The notes beneath the pieces are model-generated. The model was given only the letters and a program-made list of their open reading frames with translations. It searched no databases and was not told the origin of the DNA. Positions 12,045-23,715 of a stretch of DNA of 64,000 nt are shown in pieces. Origin of the DNA: Zygaena filipendulae (lineage: Eukaryota > Arthropoda > Insecta > Lepidoptera > Zygaenidae); contig OU015662.1 of assembly GCA_907165275.2 (NCBI GenBank), forward strand, positions 1,495,501 through 1,559,500, written 5' to 3'. The translations under genes and the position numbers were made by a program. How positions within the stretch are numbered: the stretch's first letter is position 1; every line of letters begins with the position of its first letter.

Positions 12045-12410
12045 CAGGGATGTTGCGGATGCCGTTTTTTTCACATCCGCGGATGTGAATGCGGATGCAG
12101 ATTTTTGAAGGCTCACATCCGCGAATGCGGATGCGGATGTTTGAGATCTTATATAAATACATCTATTATATGAATGAAGAATTAAAACAATGGTAAAGTA
12201 ATTGTAGACATTTTTATTAATGAAAATTAGAATTAAAAATAATGCTCCTATTTTTTTTTAACTTCACTTACTAATTTTCATTCGCCGGCCCCGCCCAATT
12301 TCTTTCTTATCACAACTTGTATTACATTCGCATCCGCATGAACAGATACAGATGTCCAAATCTATGCGAAAGCTCCGCATTTGCGGATGCGAATATTCGC
12401 AACATCCCTG
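12045..12410. mobile_element. hAT-type MITE with perfect 8-bp target duplication
   Basis: The 366-bp element has terminal inverted repeats CAGGGATGTTGCG and CGCAACATCCCTG. It is flanked on both sides by ATATGAAA (12037-12044 and 12411-12418), a perfect 8-bp duplication typical of hAT transposition. Subterminal regions carry many GCGGATG/CATCCGC repeats, a likely transposase-binding array. It has no transposase frame and must have been mobilised in trans. The intact duplication suggests it is not very old. Confidence 0.85.
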
Positions 12411-12483
12411 ATATGAAATACAAATTTTAAAGAAGTCTGCTATTTTTTTTAAAACAGTGGTCTGCACATAATTAATTAATCAC

Positions 12484-12810
12484 AAAATCGCTATCTTTCT
12501 GATTAAAACTGATATATGATAGAAACATAAGTTACATAATTGCCTTGATGCACCTATATTTCGTCGAAACATCATCTGCAAACGTACGAAGCTTTTGATG
12601 ATGCGTTAGTGAGAGTTTCTCTGTAATATCCGTAACTATACACATACAAATCGCTATCTTTCTGATTAAAACTGATATATGATAGAAACATAAGTTACAT
12701 AATTGCCTTGCTGCACCTATATTTCGTCGAAACATCATCTGCAAACGTACGAAGCTTTTGATGATGCGTTAGTGAGAGTTTCTCTGTAATATCCGTAACT
12801 ATACACATAC
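12484..12810. repeat. Two-copy tandem duplication, unit 164 bp
   Basis: AAATCGCTATCTTTCTGATT.. begins at 12484 and again at 12648, and the two units are almost identical to 12810. One visible difference is TTGATGCACC in the first against TTGCTGCACC in the second. The first ~60 bp of each unit resemble the terminal region of MITE family B (57480-57540, 59357-59534). The duplicated segment therefore contains one transposon end plus about 100 bp of other DNA. Confidence 0.85.
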
Positions 12811-14631
12811 ATCCCTACATCGATGGTGTATCGAATACAAAATCATTGGACACGTCAATCTTTATCGACGAAGGGCCAGGAATTAACGCCAGCAAAATAT
12901 ACTTTAAGCAAATTGTTTTTTTACCGGTTCAGAGTTAAGTGTGGCGCGAAAATTGCCTCAGCCGTATCGCGGGTATTATCAACGTTTAGGAGACTTTTTG
13001 CATTACCAAAAAAAGTCGCATCTCGCTGTCCGTCGCTTCAATATGCAGTATACAGTAATTATGTCAATAAATCTTATACGCACTCCTGTTGACGATACGA
13101 TGACTTTAAGAGTGGGTTTCTACGCTACGAACTTTAAGAAAATATACACGGCTCTCGTAGAAATTCGCGTGATTATTTGCTTTTTGTATTTGTCCTCTGT
13201 TTTCTCTGACTGACATTGGCATGAATAGTTCGCCTACCTATCCAAGGCGTCTGTTGCCATATTGAAAAAAGAAGAAGAAGAAGAAACCGCGACATCAAAA
13301 GTCATAACACCTCAAATGGACGAACGAAAATTTTAAATCGAAAAATCGTAAAATAATTTAGTAACAAATGACCAGTAAATAAAAAAAATGAACCGGTAGC
13401 ATATAAGTATTGGGCGTTTATTAAAAATGAGTGAAGTAACCTAAAATAAATTTATTATTGACTTTTAACTTGTCAGTATTTAATTGGGTATGATAATGAG
13501 AGATTGTAATTACTGAACTTGATATTCTTTTACGAAAGTGCTTGCTTTTAATTTTTTTTTGTCATAACGTACATGTATAACCGGAGAGGTAAACCTAATG
13601 CATTGCTTAATATTACAATATCAGGTAACTGTTTTGATTAAAAAACCGCCTCTGCGAAATTTCTTGTCCAATAAAGCACCGTAGAACACAACAAAAAATG
13701 AATGAATGAACGACGTACCGTCATCGTCGACTCCCGCCAAAAATTCCCACAATCCTTGATCTAATATTATTTTCTATTCGATTACTTAATATTTAAACTT
13801 TAACGTCATTAAGAGTCCCTCACACGTCCGGCATGTGAACGCAGCGGAACGTCGTAATATTTTTCATTATGGCCTCATGGAATTTCTCGTTGCGTATAAA
13901 AATGCACGATAACACCACACCCGCCGCTCGTCCCGAGAGCAATTTGCATTAATATAACGTGTACGCGTTATCGCCAAAGGTGCGTCTTCCTTCGGCTAGC
14001 GGGATGGCTTAGCGGGTTGTGCACGTTGACCATTAATCGCGCGATTCGGTATTCGAATGTTGTCTTTATACTCTATGGTTTTTTTCTTAGAAAAAAAATC
14101 TTTTTAATCTACATTCATAAACGTTCTTTTTTTTTAAATCTTTTCGTAGGTTGTCTGGAATCTGTTTTTTTTTTTTATTTACGACTGATCAGAATTTATA
14201 ACCTCGCCAGTTGCAACTAATGATAATATATAGGGACACGTCTTAATTAAATATCTATCGACTTAGATTTTAAAGATTTCCAACTTTTAATGCCCAGGAA
14301 AAGAAAAGACATATTAAAAACGGTCTCATAGAGAGAAACCGGCACAAAACTATGATAATTGTCATCTAACAGTCAACAGTCACGCCACGATCGTTGTATA
14401 TTTGCGGACATCAACATAATACGACAATAAAATATCTAGGCAATAGGCAACGAGCAGTAACATACCCGGAGTCGCGTCGACCGTGACGAAATGGGAAATT
14501 ATATTTGTACACGAGCGAATTTTTTTTTCAAAGATGTGTACCGTGTAGTTGTGAACATCTGTCTCTACTTACAGGAAAGTAAAACTTATAACTAAGTAGG
14601 TAGGTATATAACAAATCCATACTACATAGTA
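12811..14631. other. Non-coding, with a GAA microsatellite
   Basis: Two overlapping ~90-codon open stretches at 12823-13213 show no domain. TTGCCATATTGAAAAAAGAA followed by (GAA)n at 13253-13285 recurs at 54724-54745 and probably marks a retroposon 3' end. 13730-14040 is less AT-rich and unique. 14090-14180 is rich in T runs. Confidence 0.4.
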
Positions 14632-14790
14632 TCCTTATTATTATGAAATATTCGAAAGTGAGTTTGTTTGCTTTGCTCGCCTTAACGGCTCAACCGATGA
14701 TCTTGAAATTTTGCACACATGTTAAGGGTCTGATGATGGGATGTTTTTTTCTTACATAAGTATGTACCTATATTTTATACTAGCTGTGCT
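14632..14790 (+). mobile_element. Helitron-like 5' fragment
   Basis: TCCTTATTATTATGAAATAT followed by TCGAAAGTGAGTTTGTTTGC and TTAACGGCTCAACCGATGAT matches the 5' half of the 53584-53870 copy. The 3' half is absent. Next to it ACTAGCTGTGCT (14778-14789) looks like an inverted 3' terminus of another copy. Confidence 0.5.
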
Positions 14791-15112
14791 AAATATTCTC
14801 AAATAACACGTTTATGTGATCCATGACATATAATTACATTATGTATATAGGAACGTTCGGAGAAAGCAGTCGAACAACCGGAGCAAAAACGTATCGATGA
14901 TTGCAACGCAATTTTCTCATTAACAAAATTAATGAGAACCAGTAAGTTTTACATCGATATGTATAGACAACAGAAGTCGTTTGCCTCACCTCTATGTATT
15001 ACTGGAGCTAGATTAACTACATCCATAGGTACATTGTGCACTATTTATCCACAGATGGCATACCTACTTACATAAACTAAAGATAATTTTTTTAAGTAAT
15101 CACTAATTTCTT

Positions 15113-15259
15113 TTATGCTATTGCTCCACCTGCGTTAACGTTAACGTTGATGTTAATGTCTAACGTGGTAATGTTAGTAAGTTAACGCGTTAAAATGTTG
15201 CCACATCTAAATTAGCGCACTAATTTACGCGTTAACACGCAGGTGGAGCAGTAGCATTA
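15113..15259. mobile_element. Short MITE with GCTCCACCTGCG termini
   Basis: The ends TGCTATTGCTCCACCTGCG and CGCAGGTGGAGCAGTAGCA are inverted repeats with one mismatch, flanked by TTA on both sides. The interior is packed with GTTAAC/GTTAACG motifs. About 146 bp, no coding capacity. TIR and flank suggest a 2-3 bp target site, but the superfamily is uncertain. Confidence 0.6.
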
Positions 15260-18200
15260 AGTAGGTATCTACTTATTCAAATTTATTAATTATTCCTATT
15301 CTATTGCTTTTAAGCAGCAAGCAATACTGTAACAAAAGCTTCATAGTCATTGTTTTCAATTGTGTATAATTGATGAAATATTATTTTAAGTTCTATATGG
15401 ATTACTTTGACCTAAAAATTTATGTGAATAGTAGGTATAGTATATACTAATAATATCATTTTTATTGCTTTTTAATGTCAACAAAAAACCAATATAGGCA
15501 TGTATGTATATCAGCCCAAAGTACTTGTTTCGTTTTATTTATAGGTATAATCGATCTCTAGGTAGAAATTAACGACCACTACTTTGATCAAAAGATTGAT
15601 GCGAAAGGCGTTTATGTGACTAAATATTTCCCGGATTTCAAACGATGTGGATTCACAGTCTTAATCTATAGGTTAAACGAAGCGACCCCCCAGAGCCCTC
15701 TAATAAATTGTTTCCTCAAACGTCAAATCCACAACCGCCGTCCACACAAAACCAATAATCACATACAAACTCAATCATGCGGATTGTAATTCTATCCGCT
15801 ACAATCTCGCATATTATCAACGTTGGGACAACGAGACTGACGGTCAAATAAAGTCCGCGAACAGACGGACCACACCAACATTATGGCTATAAATCTGCCC
15901 CATTCAAACGACGATCATCTAGAGAAATTATAGGACCAACATTAAAGAACTTTTGCATACTCTCTTTTGCTATACATAAATCGAGAAGCGGGTGTTTTGG
16001 ATACACTAGCCGGGCTCTAAATAGATTGGTTATTATAATACGGTGAGCGGTGCACGGAGCGAAGCTTATTCACGGCGCGTCACAATATTTTAAACGAATA
16101 TATTAAGTTTTGACCCCTCGCTGATGGTAGTCACGGGTCCTAGATTTATGATTTAATGAGCGTTGAAGTACGCTTTGAGTGCCTACTTCGTATTTACACA
16201 TTTTATGAGATCGTTATTCATGCAAGTTTTGTAGAACGTTTATGTTCAATTACAGTGAATTAAGACTATGCAATTTATTTTCTACCAACTATACCTAGAT
16301 TTAAAGAAATCATAGTGCTGGATAGTATATATTTATACTTAAAAGGATGTCCAACAAACCATATTTGCAAAAATACTTATGGTTATGAGATATACAATTT
16401 TGAATTTTGATATTTTTTTTATTTTTGGATCAAAATAAAGTAGTTCCTAATATTGATACCTGTAAATAGGACCTGTAAAAGCACATCGAAAAAAAAAACC
16501 AACTCAAACAAACAGTTAACAGTTTCGATTGTTAAAATAATGCAATAGTTAAAAGCGAAAAATATTATAAATCACATACCTTGGTGGATTTTGTGTTCAG
16601 TTTTCTTTTCCTATTTTCACTTTACGACGTCGTCGTAGGGTTAGCCGATCTTAAAATCTAGTGTTAAAAACAAAACGCGATCGATGCCAAAAGAAAGCCG
16701 AACCCCATTACCGTATTTTCATTCTGGCGATGCACGAGAAACCGAAGGAGGATCATTGAGCAATTATTGTATGTTTATGGTTGTAATATTCGCGTCCGAA
16801 CGGCGAAAGTAATTGCGGGGACAGCGAAGCAACTTTTGGAATCGATGGCTTTAAAAACTATTAAACGCCCGATTCAAAAATGCATCCTGCGCGAACCGAG
16901 TCCGCAGCGTTGGCGATGCATCTCTGAACGGTCGGTTTGCGTCGTCGATAAAAACCAAACACCATCGGACACACCCTTTTAAAAGTCGGTATTAATATCG
17001 CAGCGTAATTAAAAACGTCAAATTGGATGTTTTACGACAATGTTTGCAATAAAATTAATATGAACGGGACGCGGTATGTGGGAAGATGATCTGCGAGGTC
17101 CTTGTTGGCGATGACCAAAATTAAAGTGCGCCGAAATGCCATCGTATACGAGCACATAACTCTAGGCCTTTAAATCATGTGCCGAATGTCGATGGAGTAG
17201 CGAAGCACTTTAACTTGGGGCCCCTTGGCCACCGCCCCTAAGTACAATGTATGGTAACGATGCCTCAATTCAAGTTTCCGGGTCTGCTGCAGCAAACAAT
17301 AAACTTGCCAAGTAATCCGCTACAGTAATCGCATCGATTAATATAAAGAAACTTCAATCTCCGGCATTGGACTACCCACGCGATCATATTCCCGGGTGAA
17401 CTCCGACAGCGGATAGAAAGGTAGGATTCACTTAATTAATTCACAACACAAAACCTCTTCAAGATTTTTTAACATTTTATTTTTTATATTTTTTTTTTTA
17501 AATATCTCTCCCGATTTCGTCTAAGACATCATACAACCATATATAATAATATATAATAAATTATTTCAAAAAAACGATCAAAGTAACTAGTGAAACAAAT
17601 AGAGAAATATGGAGAAAAAATTGAATCATTAATAAAAAATAATAATAATTAAATAGATAATACAAAAACTTGTACAACATTTTCATCTAGCAATAATATT
17701 ATTTCACTTATTATTTTTATTATTGTACATATTTACACAAACTGTATATTACAGTAACAATGATCTAGCTTCTTTAGGTATTGTATCTATCACATTGCTT
17801 CTATCGGTACATTTACGTTGCCAAAAAGTTTTGTATACTGGATTCTTACAAAAACATTAAAACACTCTTTATAAGTCTCGTTTGCTATTTACTGAATTCG
17901 TTTAAACATCTCTTCAAGTATTGACCCTGCTTCTAAGATCTAGCTTCTAAGATTACACTTCACACCTACGTGCTCTATCATTTCTTCTTAATAACCATTC
18001 ATTATTATCAACTAAATCTTGCTGCATATTATCAAGATGCTACCTACATGATGATGTGTCATTATCAAGTCTTAACTTTAAAGCTTTAAGTTTTTTTGAA
18101 GTTTTCTGTATTTTTTTTGGAGCAAATAAAAACAAAATGAAAGGCTTGAATTATTGCGTGTCACACATTTATCAACCAGCCATGAATAATTATCGGTAAC

Positions 18201-20559
18201 GTAATGAAAGCCCACAGGAAAAAGTTTCATTTCTTCTTTAAATATAGGTTTTTGGGCTTTTCTCTTATTGGTCTCGCGCCACAGATTTCTGTCAATTTAT
18301 TGCTTCGGCGGTAAATGTGCTGACGACATCTTCATTGTAGTTGATGAGCATACCTACCTACTGTTAATTCAACCGATGGTTGGCATGTTTTGATTATTAA
18401 TATAACTTACGATAAACCGCTATTGAAGCTCATCAAGATTATCTTACTTTTTAATTTATTATTCAGGCTCATAATTAAGACGGATTGTATTTTGATTTCG
18501 TGTTTATGGTATTGATTGATAATATAAAATTTATGCTCTTACATATTTTAACCAATTATTACTGGATCGTCTAAATTCTGAAAAACTTAGTTATAGGATA
18601 GGGTTCCGCAAAGAAATTTTGCATCCATTCTAATTACATTAAACAAAATTTTGGAGATATTAGAATATTATAAATACATGAAGATCACAATAATACTGAA
18701 TAAAACAGTCATTCTTTTTAATTTTTTAAGTACAATTTTGACTTCAAGTCCACATAAGGCACTGGTTTCACAAAGTCTTTTCTCATAAGCATCACTACTT
18801 ATACATTATGTTATATACCTTATAAATTAATTTATTATTTAAAATATTATTATTATATATTAATTTATTATTGTTTTAATATCGCGAGGTTCAGTTTTAC
18901 TAGCAATTTTTTTCATTATTAGCTAAAATTACAACAAAAAAATTTGATACACTAGTAAAAAAGAACTAGACTGCCACTTCGTTAGTAGCTTTTATTAATG
19001 ACGAAAACAAAATTAATAATAAGGCTAATGGTTCACCAGACAATTACCAACTGCGTCGCTTATCAAAGATCATAATGGGTCAGGCGAGCGAAACTTTCGA
19101 AAATTCACATTTTTTTTTTTTCTATAAAAACGCAGTGATATATCATTCAAAATTGGTCAGTGAACGTTTAGCCGAACGTGTTAACTTTATTTCCGACATA
19201 ATATACGAAGCGTCAGTCTATATTAATAGCTAGATCACGTATAAAAGTGTTATATTATTTCAATTAACACACAAACAACATGCTTCAACGAATATATTTA
19301 AAAAAAAAATATCGTTCATTTGCATCTCGGATGGATCACAATTAATGTTAAACAGACATGCGACCTGGGAATGTTGCGTTACTTAGAATACAGGTATCAA
19401 TAATATAACATGACTCTTGAAGTCCTCGAAAAAATCTAGCTTTAAGTACTATGTAAGTAGACTAATATAATAAAACGTATAAAAATATACTTATAAAAGG
19501 CGTAACAAACACAGCCAACGATTTCCGAACCGATGTTTCAGAAACACAAAACACAGCCAGACATTCGTAACAATCTACCGAACATTAGGCAAAATAAAAC
19601 CAATAAAACTGGTACGATTTATACTTCCTCCATATGTTTATAGCTGGGGTAACATAACGGCTGGTTATGTCTCGTTTTAGATTCTGAATCACCTGTTTGA
19701 AATTCGTCAGCTAATTTTATTACGACCCGTAGAACAACTTTTGTGTGAAAAGGAGATCACCTATTATATTCAGAATGGCTCCATCACTCAACAGCAGTAG
19801 CACCGTGTTTTAGCACCATTTTGCACCATTTTTTTAATAATACGGAATGTGGCTTTAAATTTGGGACGAGGAGAACACAGGGAACTTTCATCAACCAATG
19901 GTGCACAGCTTTATTTTATTTGGGATAAAACGTGTGACTCGTTTTATTTGCACGTCAATATAATTATATTGGCTGATGAATAATTCATCTGCATTTAAAT
20001 GATGAAAAGCAATGGAAAAGGAATGACCAAATATTAAAATAAATGTTTCACTTGGAGGCAGTTGGAAAATGCAACGCTTTTCCGTATCCGAACTAAGTAG
20101 GCTGGCCTCGGAATGAGAAAAATAATAGTTTTCCCTGTAAAACTTATTTATGCCAGTTCCCCCTTAAACAAGAAAAGGTACACTAGCTCTATCGAACTGG
20201 CATATTGCAACAAAGGTAATAAAAATAAAACTAATATTCTAAATTGGAATGACGTTTGGAAATTACTAAAATTAAATGGAATAAAAAAAATAAGTTTAAA
20301 TAATTGTTCTGTGCTGTACCCACTCGATAAGTTTTGTTTACTGGGTCGGCTTGCATCAACAACTAAATATCTGTAGACATTTAATGACAATTCATCACAA
20401 ATCAAGAATATATTTTTATTCAATTTAAAGTATAATTAAGTTCTAAATTAACTTCAGTATATCTTCTATCTTCTATCTAAGTATTTACTGCAAATAAAAC
20501 TGATATTTAACCTGTAAATAACTATTATCTCCTAAAGTGTTCTCGTTGCTGAAGTGAAA
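15260..20559. other. Long non-coding stretch
   Basis: I find no supported gene. 15660-16100 and 16600-17400 are less AT-rich, unique and free of recognised repeats, so they are candidate regulatory DNA. 17460-18060 and 18700-18960 are strongly AT-rich. 19022-19090 resembles a decayed dispersed repeat (GGCTAATGGTTCACCAGA). A perfect CArG-type decamer CCAATATAGG lies at 15489-15498, but about five such matches are expected by chance per window. Confidence 0.4.
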
Positions 20560-20750
20560 AGTTATGTGTGTTACACGAGAGCAAAGTTTTTTGCATCTCG
20601 TGCCTTTGAATCCTTCGCCACACTCAGGATTCAACATTAGAATCACACGCTACGCTCGTGATTCAATCATTGAATCCTTCGCTTGCTCAGGATTCAAAAT
20701 CAGCACTCGCAGCAAAAAATGACTTTGCTCTCTTGTTGCACAAATAACTA
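20560..20750. mobile_element. MITE with GGATTCAA palindromes
   Basis: The left end AGTTATGTGTGTTACACGAG continues AGCAAAG. The right end is its inverted counterpart (CTTTGCTCTCTTGTTGCACA, then AATAACT). The interior holds two inverted pairs of GAATCCTTCGC / CAGGATTCAA around GAATCACACGCTACGCTCGT, so it should fold into a branched structure. ~190 bp, non-coding. Confidence 0.65.
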
Positions 20751-21337
20751 TTTCTTCCTTATTTAAACGTATTTCTTGGAATATAAAAAGCGAGCTGTAT
20801 TATATTTCAATGACTACAGCAATTCATCATAAGGGGACAGAATTTAATGTGACTTAATAACTATACAAACGATGGCACTTGTATTAATGGCCTGCGACTT
20901 ACTTGAGTATAATGAAACTTGAAGAACTTAATTGACAATACAAAAAAATCACGAAACTATAGGAAACCTACCTAGCGATGATACGAAATTAAATGTACCT
21001 ACTTTTTTGTATTTCAGCGAAGGCAAAAGGCCAACAATTCCCACACGAACTTAGATTCGAAATGAGAATTAACTTTTTTTTTTAAATAAAATAAACGCTA
21101 GGCAGCCAGCGCTTTTTAATAAAAAATGCGCGAGTGTCGTGGAAGACTAGGATAGACCGAAGTTATGGCATCTCGTAGTTTCCGAGAAAGAAAAAACCAA
21201 TAATAATCGCTCCAAAAACCCTTAACCAATTAGCGCGCACCTATGACGCCGTGACGGAAAATTTCTTTCACGCATCCTAGCTTAGCATCTGTACCGTGCG
21301 ATAAGGAACTTCGTGTAACGCTGTATATATGTAATAA
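20751..21337. other. Non-coding, nothing recognised
   Basis: Spacer between a MITE and a Helitron-like element. 21040-21300 is somewhat less AT-rich, but no gene or structure is supported. Confidence 0.4.
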
Positions 21338-21567
21338 CTAGCTGTCCCCCACGATTTCATCCGCGGTAATTTTGGAGTTCCCGCGGAGGTTGCGGGAAAA
21401 AAGTACTCTATGCCCTTCAGTTCCCGCGGGAATTCCGAGATAAAAACTATCCTATCTTTTAAGTTGGACCATATTATAAATGGTTACAAAATTTTATCAA
21501 AATCCGTTCAGTAGTTTCGGAGTCCATCGCGGACAAACAACGTGACACGTGATTTATATATATTAGA
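21338..21567 (-). mobile_element. Helitron-like element, AATCACGTGTCACG subfamily
   Basis: Inverted orientation: CTAGCTGTCCCCCACGATTT at the left is the complement of the 3' end. ATCACGTGTCACG lies inside the 5' end, which finishes TATATATTAGA (TCTAATATATA on the element strand). Plus-strand relatives sit at 58689 and 61953. It has an internal duplication of the GTTCCCGCGG segment. Confidence 0.7.
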
Positions 21568-22118
21568 TTATATTAAGAAGACTTCCCGAGTCAACGCTCA
21601 GCTAAATCTACTAAAACTAGAAACATGAAATTGGGACAGCAGTAGGGTGGACGCGAGTGAAACAGCAAAAGGGACTGTATAATAGAGATGTGCAAACAAG
21701 TTGTTTCATATTTGAAACATTGTAGTTATTGTTTGGATTTATAGTAGGTACCTATATAGACGCTATGCGCTGTCTCGTTTATCTTATGATTTGGTGAATC
21801 GAGTCACGTTCTTCGCTTCTGACTTGTCCTAGGCACGTTTGTTTGCATGTTCGCCCCCTTGCCTAGTTAATATTGTATTGCCTTCCCGTTTATTTATGAT
21901 CGGTTTATTATAATGACTCTACAAACTTGCATCTTCGAATTTATTGAGGATTTGAAATGGCGAATTCATAAATCGAATGGGAGATATCGATTTCCGGATT
22001 ATCGATACCGGTTAACACAGATTACCTACTATATTTTTGATCGTTGCTTTTAATGATTCAAGATAAACTTTCAAGATACACCCTTAAAATAAAAACAAAA
22101 TTATCTTACAATTATTAC

Positions 22119-22158
22119 AGTTAAGTAATCATCAAAACGACTCTGAGTGCGGCCGGTA
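22119..22158. mobile_element. Fragment of foldback MITE family A
   Basis: AGTTAAGTAATCATCAAAAC then GACTCTGAGTGCGGCCGGTA corresponds to the outer right arm of the element at 57144-57380. Only one end remains. Confidence 0.55.
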
Positions 22159-22828
22159 GTTATTTAAGTGGTCTTGTCGTTCACACCGATGTCTGTCACT
22201 AAAATAAACTACAAAGCGATGAACCATTGAAAAAAATGTCATAAATCACGATAGGTAGGTAGGTACTAAAAAAAAACTAAAACGTTTTACTAGAGTATGC
22301 AATGCAGAAACTTGACGCGCGAGTAACAACTAACACAATTCGATACCAGCCGTTCGGCTCTACAATTCGATTCACAATGTGTCGATAAACATCTCTTACA
22401 CCAACACAATAGATTTCCTACGTTTTTATTATTATTATGCACGACCTCTACAAAATTTAAAGGCACCTACATACTGTACAGTTATTACGGAATAAATAAC
22501 AATATATCGAATAACAAAAGAGGTGCCCTCCGAGAATTAAGTCATAATTTTGAAGAAGATACTTTCGAAAGTTGTGAGCAATGGTAGTGTTCGAGTATTC
22601 GAATTTTATTTCATTGGCCACCTACAGTTCTGTGTCGTACGCCAGACAGCCATTAAATTAAAAGAGGAAATAAATACAATTAAAATTGAAAAAAATAAAT
22701 ATACTGGCCAAAAAACCGTACGTTTTTTTTTTTACAAATTTAATTGTATTTATTTCTTCTGTATTTAAATTTGCAGATTCTGAATGCCTTTCTGCCTACC
22801 TCTTGATGGTATAAATAAGCGTGATATA

Positions 22829-23011
22829 TCACTACATAGTATAAAACAAAGTCGCTTCCCGCTGTCTGTCTGTCCCTATGTATGCTTAGATCTTTAAAAC
22901 TACGCAACGGATCTTCATGCGGTTTTCCCCAATAGATAGAGTGATTCATGAAGAAGGTTTATATCAATACATCCTGGAATTACCGCAGGTGAAACCGCGA
23001 GGGACAGCTAG
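22829..23011 (+). mobile_element. Helitron-like element, TCACTACATA subfamily
   Basis: Starts TCACTACATAGTATAAAACA and ends GAAACCGCGAGGGACAGCTAG. Its middle is nearly identical to 1979-2181 but carries a 3' deletion that removes the CCCGCGGGAACTCC segment. Full termini, non-coding. Confidence 0.7.
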
Positions 23012-23487
23012 CGATTAATATAAGGCTAAGTCGGTCGAGTTGCGATTATTATTATTATTAATATTTTATTATTTTTTTCAATTAAGCAACACTGCGTAGG
23101 CGGTCACGCGATCGTAGGCGGGCGGAAGTGAGAGCGTCTATGCATCCGTCTTGTATCTCCTTCTAACGCGAACCAGTTTGTATTGGTGCAAGAAGAACAG
23201 ACGATAGTGAATTTTTCGACGTAACATTTACCAGACACAATATTGCTTTGAGACTCTTCAATTTACGACCACTTTCTGATCTGGATGTTATGCAATTGGA
23301 ACATTTTTTCTTGTGTGCAAATTTGAGTTTCGCGTTCTTTCGTTGACCACAGGATATTGTGTGTTTTGTTTATATCGATGTGCAGTTGATGACATTTGAT
23401 AGCAAGTAAAATAAACCATAGTCACACCAGTGTGGCAATTTGGTGTGACCACGGATCGGTTGGGGTAAAGTCCTGCAAACGGAATAT

Positions 23488-23515
23488 CTAACCTGATCTA
23501 ATCTAATCTAATCTA
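23488..23515 (+). repeat. TAATC microsatellite
   Basis: CTAATCTAATCTAATCTA repeats immediately beside the foldback element that starts at 23516. A similar TCTAAATC run lies at 60386-60412. Confidence 0.6.
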
Positions 23516-23715
23516 GGCCCTTATTCACTATGACCATAACACGCCGCGCTAAGATAAGACACCGCAAAAACTGTATTTCCCTCGTAATCAAAGAAGTTTT
23601 ACCTACTGCAAAAAAATACATTACACACAAAACTTATTTTGATCGCGAGGGAGAAACAGTTTTTGCGGCGTCTTATCTTAACGCGACGTGTTATGGTCGT
23701 AGTGAATAAGGACCC
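23516..23715. mobile_element. Foldback MITE with ~80-bp arms
   Basis: The left arm GGCCCTTATTCACTATGACC... and right arm ...GGTCGTAGTGAATAAGGACC pair over about 80 bp at roughly 85-90% identity, with a ~35-bp A-rich loop. Both arms carry AAGATAAGAC and GCAAAAACTG. Total ~200 bp, no coding capacity. A single right arm of the same family is at 34681-34730. Confidence 0.75.

Noticed and set aside
15489..15498. Second perfect CArG box (CCAATATAGG) as an SRF target
   Set aside because: It lies 17 kb beyond the gene in AT-rich DNA and about five such matches are expected per window.
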